Below, in pieces: positions 58,343-64,000 of a stretch of 64,000 nt of DNA. The notes beneath the pieces were generated by a model. It saw only the letters and a list, made by a program, of their open reading frames with translations, ran no database searches and was not told where the DNA came from. Both the position numbers and the translations under genes were made by a program. Origin of the DNA: Gammaproteobacteria bacterium (GTDB lineage Bacteria; Pseudomonadota; Gammaproteobacteria; Pseudomonadales; Porticoccaceae); contig JAGPUW010000029.1 of NCBI GenBank assembly GCA_018069465.1, positions 168,291-232,290 on the forward strand, written 5' to 3'. The stretch's first letter is position 1. The number at the start of each line of letters is the position of its first letter.

Positions 58343-58963
58343 CTAAGCGATTTCAGCCGCACCCCAATAGTTATAGGCAAACAGTTTGGGTGTTGAAGGC
58401 AGGTAGCGCTGATCGAGGTCGATAATCTTAAACCCACTCTGGGTGATGAGATCGGGGATCGGCCGATTCAAGTTACAACCACCGGCAAACTTCTTCCACA
58501 CGGGATTAATGCGCTTTTGCCATTTTTCGACACTGGCATCCGGCGCATTGCCGTGCTCAGTAAAAATCAGCTTGCCACCGGGCTTGAGCACACGCCGCAT
58601 TTGCTCCAGCGCTGAGTGCCAGTCGGGTATGGTGCACAGGGTGTAGGTCAGTAATACGCTATCGACACTGTTATCCTCAAGGGGGATTTCCTCACCGGGC
58701 AGGTCGATCAGCTTCACTTCCAGCCCCGACTTTTCGATATTCGGCATGGCCTTTTCACGCATCGCCTCAGAGGGCTCAAGACCCCAGATAAACTCCACCT
58801 TGTTACGGTCGTAGTAGGGCAGGTTCAGTGCCGAGCCCATGCCGACTTCAAGCACTCGCCCTTCGCACAAGGGCACTACTTTTTGGCGCTGGTAATTGAT
58901 CGGCTTAGTGCCACAGGCGCAGTTAATAAAGGGGGCAAGAAAATATTTATCGTATAGACCCAT
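58343..58963 (-). CDS. Class I SAM-dependent methyltransferase
   Basis: A 206-residue methyltransferase with motif I VLEVGMGSALNLPYY, motif II region VDSVLLTYTLCTIPD and the post-core VLKPGGKLIFTEHGNAPD. The N-terminal MGLYDKYFLAPFINCACG and size resemble a widespread family loosely related to phospholipid or small-molecule methyltransferases (METTL7/ubiE-like). It lies 94 bp upstream of the ABM gene on the same strand and may share its transcript. Confidence 0.85.
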   Translation of the reverse strand: MGLYDKYFLAPFINCACGTKPINYQRQKVVPLCEGRVLEVGMGSALNLPYYDRNKVEFIWGLEPSEAMREKAMPNIEKSGLEVKLIDLPGEEIPLEDNSVDSVLLTYTLCTIPDWHSALEQMRRVLKPGGKLIFTEHGNAPDASVEKWQKRINPVWKKFAGGCNLNRPIPDLITQSGFKIIDLDQRYLPSTPKLFAYNYWGAAEIA

Positions 58964-59226
58964 CGTCGTCTCCGTATATTCGCTAAATCTTATATTGCGC
59001 CAATCCTACAACAAGCAAGCCCTATCAAGCAAAATAACTTAAGCACTACACCCCACCACCCACGCCTGCCTCACTCAATCACCCTCCAATCGACGTGTCA
59101 TTAGCACCGAGGAATCACCCTTTAGCCCCTACGGCATCGCCCACAGGTCTGCTATTGTGTGCCTCTTATTTTTGCACTCTTAAATGCAGACACACCAACA
59201 ACAAGCAGACAACAAAGGGTAGAGAC

Positions 59227-61065
59227 ATGCCGACTTATCGCTCACACACCACCACCAAAGGCCGCAATATGGCGGGCGCTCGCTCACTGTGGCGCGCCAC
59301 CGGCATGAAAGATGACGACTTCGACAAGCCCATTATCGCCGTCGCCAACTCCTTTACCCAGTTTGTGCCCGGCCATGTTCACCTTAAAGATATGGGTCAG
59401 CTGGTGATTGGCGAGATCGAAAAGTCCGGCGGTGTCGGCAAAGAGTTCAACACCATTGCCGTGGATGACGGCATCGCCATGGGTCACGACGGCATGCTCT
59501 ACTCCCTGCCATCGCGGGACATTATTGCCGACTCGGTGGAATACATGGTCAATGCCCACTGCGCCGACGCGCTGGTGTGCATATCAAACTGCGACAAGAT
59601 CACCCCTGGCATGTTGATGGCTGCCCTACGCCTGAACATTCCCACCGTGTTTGTCTCCGGCGGGCCGATGGAAGCGGGTAAAACCAAACTGTCCGATGCC
59701 AAGCTCGACCTGGTCGATGCGATGATTATTGCCGTCGACGAAACCGCCTCCGACGCCAAGGTCGAAGAGTACGAACGCTCGGCCTGCCCCACTTGCGGCT
59801 CTTGCTCGGGCATGTTTACCGCCAACTCAATGAACTGCCTCACCGAAGCACTGGGCCTGTCACTGCCCGGCAATGGCTCGATGCTGGCCACCCACGCCGA
59901 CCGCGAACAACTGTTTTTACGTGCCGGCCAAATGATCGTTGATATCGCCAAGCAACATTACGAAGAAGACGACTACAGCGTGCTGCCACGCTCAGTCGCC
60001 TGCTTTAAAGCCTTTGAAAATGCCATGACCCTCGACATCGCCATGGGCGGCTCGACCAACACCATTTTGCACCTGCTGGGCGCCGCACAGGAAGCCGAGC
60101 TCGACTTCACCCTGGACGACATCAACCGTCTCTCCCACAAGGTGCCACAACTGAGTAAGGTCGCACCCAGCACGCCGCTCTACCACATGGAAGACGTACA
60201 CCGCGCCGGCGGCGTATTCGGGCTACTCGGCGAACTCGACCGCGCCGGTCTGCTGCATGCCGATATACCCACTATTCATAGCAAGACCATGAAAGAGGCA
60301 CTCGACATCTGGGATATCAAACGCAATCCCTCCGCCGAAGTGCTCAAATTCTTCCGGGCTGGCCCGGCGGGCATCCCCACCCAAACCGCCTTTAGTCAAG
60401 ACACCCGTTGGAACAGCGTTGACGCCGATCGCGCCAACGGCTGTATTCGCAGCCTCGACAACGCCTACAGTAAAGACGGCGGCCTGGCTGTGCTCTACGG
60501 CAATATCGCCCTCGACGGCTGCGTGGTAAAAACCGCCGGTGTCGATGAATCAATTTTAGTGTTTGAAGGCCCAGCCTACGTGTGCGAAAGCCAGGACACC
60601 GCCGTTGCCGATATTCTCGCCGACAAAGTTAAACCCGGCGACGTAGTAGTGATTCGCTACGAAGGCCCCAAAGGCGGCCCCGGCATGCAGGAAATGCTCT
60701 ACCCCACCACTTACCTGAAATCCCGCGGCCTCGGCAAAGCCTGTGCCCTAGTGACCGACGGACGCTTCTCCGGCGGCACCTCCGGCCTGTCGATTGGCCA
60801 CTGCTCACCCGAAGCGGCAGCGGGCGGCACCATCGGCCTGGTCGAGAATGGCGACCTGATCCACATCGACATTCCCAACCGTACCATCGACGTCAAACTC
60901 AGCGATGAAGTGCTCGCCCAGCGCCGCGCCGCGCAAGATGCAGCCGGCTGGAAGCCCGTCGAAGATCGCCCTCGCAAAGTCACCGCAGCCCTTAAAGCCT
61001 ACGCACTGCTGGCCACCAGTGCCGACAAAGGTGCAGTGCGCGATTTATCTCAGTTAGAAGACTAG
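59227..61065 (+). CDS. ilvD: Dihydroxy-acid dehydratase
   Basis: A 612-residue Fe-S dehydratase of branched-chain amino-acid synthesis. Cluster cysteines lie in [17 protein letters not shown] and [20 protein letters not shown], and the active-site region [20 protein letters not shown] is intact. I start at the ATG 59227 ([15 protein letters not shown]), which matches E. coli IlvD; a longer frame adds an unrelated 44 residues. exbD starts 12 bp after its stop. Confidence 0.97.
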   Translation: MPTYRSHTTTKGRNMAGARSLWRATGMKDDDFDKPIIAVANSFTQFVPGHVHLKDMGQLVIGEIEKSGGVGKEFNTIAVDDGIAMGHDGMLYSLPSRDIIADSVEYMVNAHCADALVCISNCDKITPGMLMAALRLNIPTVFVSGGPMEAGKTKLSDAKLDLVDAMIIAVDETASDAKVEEYERSACPTCGSCSGMFTANSMNCLTEALGLSLPGNGSMLATHADREQLFLRAGQMIVDIAKQHYEEDDYSVLPRSVACFKAFENAMTLDIAMGGSTNTILHLLGAAQEAELDFTLDDINRLSHKVPQLSKVAPSTPLYHMEDVHRAGGVFGLLGELDRAGLLHADIPTIHSKTMKEALDIWDIKRNPSAEVLKFFRAGPAGIPTQTAFSQDTRWNSVDADRANGCIRSLDNAYSKDGGLAVLYGNIALDGCVVKTAGVDESILVFEGPAYVCESQDTAVADILADKVKPGDVVVIRYEGPKGGPGMQEMLYPTTYLKSRGLGKACALVTDGRFSGGTSGLSIGHCSPEAAAGGTIGLVENGDLIHIDIPNRTIDVKLSDEVLAQRRAAQDAAGWKPVEDRPRKVTAALKAYALLATSADKGAVRDLSQLED

Positions 61066-61077
61066 GCGGACCACCCC

Positions 61078-61476
61078 ATGAGCCTCGGCAAAAGCAGACT
61101 GGAAGACGAGACCCAAATCGATTTAACACCGATGCTCGACGTGGTGTTTATTTTGTTAATCTTCTTTGTTGTCACCGCTGCTTTTGTCGATGAAACCGCC
61201 ATCGACCTGCAACACGAACCCCCCTCCACCAATGCCACGACAGAACAAAACGACAATATTGTTTTTCAGATCGCCGCCAATAACGACATCACGCTAGAGG
61301 GCCGGCGGGTCGACATCCGCTCGGTGCGCGCCAATGTCGAAAGACTCCGCGCCAGCAATCGCGATGCGAAAGTGATTATTAGTACGGATTCGGGGGCGCG
61401 TGCCGCGACTTATATTAGGATTGCTGATCAAGCGCGGGAAGCTGGGGTTGAGGATGTTGTGTTGACCACGCATTAG
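61078..61476 (+). CDS. exbD: ExbD/TolR-family energy-transducing membrane protein
   Basis: A 132-residue inner-membrane protein with one N-terminal helix. The proton-coupling aspartate is Asp21 in LTPMLDVVFILLIFFVVTAA. The periplasmic part is of normal length. ExbD works with ExbB in TonB-dependent transport. No exbB or tonB lies beside it, so it must pair with an ExbB made elsewhere or have been separated from one. It lies 12 bp after ilvD. Confidence 0.9.
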   Translation: MSLGKSRLEDETQIDLTPMLDVVFILLIFFVVTAAFVDETAIDLQHEPPSTNATTEQNDNIVFQIAANNDITLEGRRVDIRSVRANVERLRASNRDAKVIISTDSGARAATYIRIADQAREAGVEDVVLTTH

Positions 61477-61493
61477 ACGGCAGATCTAAAACT

Positions 61494-61682
61494 ATGGAAA
61501 CGACGATGATTTTTTTATCTGCGCCTGCGTCTGATCTTGCTCATGAAAATGAACCCAACAGTGGGAAATTAAAGGCCCTTCAAGAAGCTATTACTCAGGG
61601 TTTCGCCAGCGGGACAGCGGGGCAACTCGACATGCAAGCCATCAAACAAAAAGCGAAACAGCAGGCAGGGCTTAGTCCTTAA
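61494..61682 (+). pseudogene. Truncated ParD-like antitoxin remnant
   Basis: A 62-residue frame. Residues 24-55 (KLKALQEAITQGFASGTAGQ and LDMQAIKQKAK) match the C-terminal toxin-binding half of ParD antitoxins. The ribbon-helix-helix DNA-binding half is missing and replaced by an unrelated start. No parE toxin follows; instead a repeat and the ATPase cassette begin 25 bp later. I read it as a broken toxin-antitoxin locus, though a short expressed peptide cannot be excluded. Confidence 0.6.
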
Positions 61683-61706
61683 AAAGCACCTGCCAAAAAT
61701 GAAAGG

Positions 61707-61725
61707 TTAAATCGAGACTGACCCC
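61707..61725 (-). repeat. Left inverted copy of the 19-bp GGGGTCAG repeat
   Basis: On the minus strand this reads GGGGTCAGTCTCGATTTAA. It is an inverted copy, with one mismatch, of the sequence at 63258-63276. It lies 49 bp before the ATPase start codon and directly after the ParD remnant, so it marks the left edge of the AT-rich cassette. Confidence 0.85.
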
Positions 61726-61773
61726 AATTCTTTACACAAGAGCATATAAATAATACTTACAAATGGAATATTC

Positions 61774-63207
61774 ATGTCTATCAAATTACTAGAAGAAATA
61801 GAAGACTGGAAATTAGAGGCAAAACTAGAAGATAGCCATAGATATTTCTATCAAACAAAGGTTGTTAACCGATTAAGCAATGGAAAAAGATCATATGTGA
61901 TTGGACGTAAGGGTACCGGAAAAACAGCAATTAGCGAATATTTGTCAACGCTGGATGAAGATGGGGTCTTTTCGCAAAAACTAACATTTAAGAACTTCCC
62001 GTTTAACACACTTTATGAAATAACTGACTCAAGTTACACATCTCCTAATCAATATATAACGTTATGGAAGTACCTAATATACTCCACAATTTGCAAAATG
62101 CTGTCTGTCAATAAAAATGTAGACTTAGAGTCAAGACAAAAACTACAAGAGCTTTTTGATCATGATCTAGAAAGTGCGCTCCCATCAGCCATATCGAAAT
62201 GGACTGGATTTAAATTTGATCTTAAAATTCTGGGTAACGGTATTGGCCTAGGGGCTAATAAAGAAAATGTTGACGGCGAAAATCTGGAAATAAATAAGAG
62301 GGTGGAAGTTCTTGAGAAATTTATAAAAGGGAAGCTTGGTGCTGAAAAATACCTAATTCTTTTTGATGAGCTTGATGAGGATTACAAGGACATCATCGAT
62401 GTTGATAATTATCAAAAATATACTGAATTACTAACTAGTTTATTCAAGGCTGTTCAAGACGTTAGGTCAATATTCCGAAATCACAAAGTATATCCGATTA
62501 TATTTTTACGTGACGATATATATGACATATTACAAGACCCTGATAAAAACAAATGGACTGACTATAAAGTCGATCTTGATTGGAATAAAGCAACCCTAAA
62601 AAACTTACTGGCGTTTCGCATTACGAGAGCACTCGACGATAAAAAGGATTCTTTAGATTTTTCGGTAGCATGGGGAAGTGTTTTTGAAGGGGGGCAGATA
62701 AGATATGGTGACAGAGATAGGAAGTCAGCCTCTGTATTTGATTATATCACAAGACAAACGCAAAACAGGCCTAGAGACTACGTGCGTTACCTACAAATAT
62801 GTGCCGATCTAGCGCTGGAAAAAGATAAAGAAAAGGTTAATCCTGACATAGTAAAACTGTCCAGCAAGGCATTCTCAAACTACTTGAGGACTGAAATGGA
62901 AGATGAAATACATGGCGCAATTCCAGAAATAAAAAAAATTCTCAATCTATTCACAAAATCCAGAAAACAAACTATGTGGCCAAATGAATTCAGAGATCTT
63001 TATCTTGAGGAGGTGAAGAAAGATAATATCCCAAAAAGAGATTACCAATTCATTTTGGAAATGCTGTTTATGTTTAGTGTAATTGGAAATGCGCCAAGAC
63101 AATCTAACCATTTCATATTTAGGTACAAGAATAAAGAATCCAGACTTAATATGAATGAAAAAATTTGTGTCCATAGAGGGTTGTTTCGTGCTCTTCAAAT
63201 ATTGTAA
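61774..63207 (+). CDS. P-loop ATPase, Sll1717-like (AT-rich cargo gene)
   Basis: A 477-residue STAND/AAA-type ATPase. Walker A is GRKGTGKT (residues 44-51) after an N-terminal recruiting segment (SHRYFYQTKVVNRL). Walker B is LILFDELDED (194-203). The C-terminal part is helical (NRPRDYVRYLQICADLALEKD) and ends in a winged-helix-like region, as in ORC/CDC6-type proteins. Codon use is far more AT-rich than the rest of the window, and the gene is bracketed by inverted repeats, so it is probably acquired. No partner gene is present. A defence or mobile-element role is possible but unproved. Confidence 0.82.
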   Translation: MSIKLLEEIEDWKLEAKLEDSHRYFYQTKVVNRLSNGKRSYVIGRKGTGKTAISEYLSTLDEDGVFSQKLTFKNFPFNTLYEITDSSYTSPNQYITLWKYLIYSTICKMLSVNKNVDLESRQKLQELFDHDLESALPSAISKWTGFKFDLKILGNGIGLGANKENVDGENLEINKRVEVLEKFIKGKLGAEKYLILFDELDEDYKDIIDVDNYQKYTELLTSLFKAVQDVRSIFRNHKVYPIIFLRDDIYDILQDPDKNKWTDYKVDLDWNKATLKNLLAFRITRALDDKKDSLDFSVAWGSVFEGGQIRYGDRDRKSASVFDYITRQTQNRPRDYVRYLQICADLALEKDKEKVNPDIVKLSSKAFSNYLRTEMEDEIHGAIPEIKKILNLFTKSRKQTMWPNEFRDLYLEEVKKDNIPKRDYQFILEMLFMFSVIGNAPRQSNHFIFRYKNKESRLNMNEKICVHRGLFRALQIL

Positions 63208-63249
63208 TAACAGAAAGTTAATTAGGACACCCACTCTAATATCCAGACA

Positions 63250-63305
63250 GATAAATCGGGGTCAGACTCGATTTAATTGCACCACGATAAATCGGGGTCA
63301 GACTC
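63250..63305 (+). repeat. Two direct copies of the GGGGTCAGACTC repeat
   Basis: GATAAATCGGGGTCAGACTC occurs exactly at 63250-63269 and again at 63286-63305. The first copy continues to 63276 and is the inverted partner of 61707-61725. Copies of this kind look like ends of a small repetitive element rather than coding sequence. Confidence 0.88.
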
Positions 63306-63358
63306 ACTGCTGTCCCACTTATTTTTGGTCGTCATAATAACCCCATCTGTTATCGTAT

Positions 63359-63374
63359 ATCGGGGTCAGACTCG
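63359..63374 (+). repeat. Third copy of the repeat, before the IS4 gene
   Basis: ATCGGGGTCAGACTCG repeats 16 bases of the upstream copies. It lies 107 bp before the IS4-type transposase start and may be the end of that insertion sequence or an independent repeat unit. Confidence 0.75.
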
Positions 63375-63417
63375 AATGGCACTTACTTAAGCATAAGGCA
63401 TTGAAAGTAATAAAGAA

Positions 63418-63480
63418 AAGGCAGGATCGATGGTAGGCTGATTGCGACAAAACAAATCACCTTCATCGAGAGCCTGCCTT
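63418..63480. repeat. Inverted repeat directly upstream of transposase
   Basis: AAGGCAGG (63418-63425) and CCTGCCTT (63473-63480) are perfect inverted copies; partly matching CGATGG and CATCG extend the arms. The right arm abuts the transposase ATG. It could fold over the ribosome site and damp transposase translation. Confidence 0.6.
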
Positions 63481-63481
63481 A

Positions 63482-63863
63482 ATGACTATTAGTAACAAAC
63501 TCACGCGCCAGAGACAACAAAGAATCCAACAACGGGCCAAACAGAGCGATGCCTATAGTTTCTTTAATCTGCTCACTGGCCCAGCATTACTCTCGACGGT
63601 AGAAGCGTTACTGCCAGAGCATCGCGAAAGACAATTTCCGCCGACTGAAACGCTCTCTATGTTTTTAGCACAAGCACTCAGCGAAGATCGTTCTTGCCAG
63701 AAAGCGGTGAACGATGCAGCAGTGAAGCGCCTAATTGGCGGGCTACCGAGGATGAGCACCGCGACAGGTGGGTATTGTCGCGCCAGGCAGCGCCTCCCTT
63801 TATCAATGGTGTCGGCCTTAGTGCGCCATTCGGCGCAGTTGATCGACAGTCAGCTACCGCAAG
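63482..63863 (+). pseudogene. IS4-family transposase, interrupted after its N-terminal domain
   Basis: The first 127 residues match the N-terminal domain of IS4-type transposases: DAYSFFNLLTGPALLSTVEALLPEH, PPTETLSMFLAQALS, DRSCQKAVNDAAVKRLIGGL and GGYCRARQRLPLSMVS. The DDE catalytic domain, which should begin with a VDGTT-like motif, is absent. The homologous reading stops at LPQG, exactly where an IS66-like end begins (63864); the open frame runs on to 63940 only by chance. Confidence 0.85.
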
Positions 63864-64000
63864 GTAAGCGCCAATTCAACCACACCCTAGTCACCTTGAT
63901 ACCCGATGCTTATGCTCTTGGCTTTAATCAGGAGCAATGACATGCGCAGATCAAAACAAGATTGGCTCGACCTTTTTCAAGAGTTTAAGGCTAGCGGCCT
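63864..64000 (+). mobile_element. Left end of an IS66-family element inserted in the IS4 gene
   Basis: The sequence from 63864 begins GTAAGCG, the conserved tip of IS66-family terminal inverted repeats. About 78 bp later the first IS66-type gene starts at 63942. The element runs out of the window, so its right end and the expected 8-bp target duplication cannot be seen. Confidence 0.75.
63942..64000 (+). CDS. tnpA: IS66-family accessory protein TnpA, N-terminus only
   Basis: The ATG at 63942, with GGAG 7 bp upstream, opens a frame reading MRRSKQDWLDLFQEFKASG. This matches the start of IS66 TnpA/OrfA accessory proteins, where a W-x2-LF-x6-SGL pattern precedes a helix-turn-helix. The rest lies outside the window. 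Confidence 0.7.
   Translation, partial: MRRSKQDWLDLFQEFKASG

Noticed and set aside
61707..63374. CRISPR array
   Set aside because: The repeats are few, irregularly spaced, partly inverted and separated by a gene; no cas genes are present.

Overview
The window reads as the chromosome of a Gram-negative gammaproteobacterium. It has a complete lipopolysaccharide (LPS) inner-core gene set (waaA, waaC, waaF, waaG, waaP, hldE), the gene order parE-yqiA-cpdA-yqiB-nudF-tolC known from enterics, and core genes such as glnE, ilvE, argA, argE and ilvD. A marine or oligotrophic lineage near Cellvibrionales/Spongiibacteraceae is my inference from overall gene style. Most of the window has moderately high GC. 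Two places are clearly AT-richer: one glycosyltransferase near 13-14 kb, and an ATPase gene near 62-63 kb.

Layout. 1-4.4 kb: a minus-strand acyl-CoA degradation operon (two acyl-CoA dehydrogenases, a MaoC hydratase, an SDR dehydrogenase and a thiolase cut by the window edge). 4.7-7.8 kb: cis/trans fatty acid isomerase and a small unassigned protein. 7.9-22 kb: parC and parE, separated by about 10 kb of envelope genes (two LtaS-type transferases, dgkA, a GT9 glycosyltransferase, an LpxO-like hydroxylase and a two-component system). 22-26.4 kb: the parE-to-tolC housekeeping block. 26-43 kb: LPS core synthesis and decoration, including three lipopolysaccharide kinase-like genes, mixed with a FAD oxidoreductase/aldo-keto reductase pair and a soluble CZB chemoreceptor. 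43-51 kb: nitrogen and amino-acid genes (glnE, ilvE, argE, argA), an amidohydrolase and a rhodanese lipoprotein. 51-59 kb: an HDOD regulator, a membrane-domain/disulfide-reductase fusion beside an ArsM-like methyltransferase, a DUF2235 hydrolase, a monooxygenase-like protein and another methyltransferase. 59-61.5 kb: ilvD and a lone exbD.

The last 2.5 kb is accessory DNA. It holds a truncated ParD-like antitoxin remnant, then an AT-rich P-loop ATPase bracketed by inverted copies of a 19-bp repeat with further direct copies downstream. After that comes an IS4-type transposase gene that appears to be interrupted by the left end of an IS66-type element running off the window.

The most coherent functional theme is cell-envelope remodelling. 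Heptose supply (hldE), Kdo transfer (waaA), heptosyl and glucosyl transfer (waaC, waaF, waaG), phosphorylation (waaP and two relatives), lipid A hydroxylation (lpxO-like), phospholipid headgroup transfer (two LtaS-like enzymes) and diacylglycerol recycling (dgkA) all lie within about 33 kb. The best candidates for something not well described are the repeat-bracketed ATPase cassette, and the divergent two-component/LtaS-like locus with a perfect-spacing tandem 14-bp repeat in the position of an activator site.
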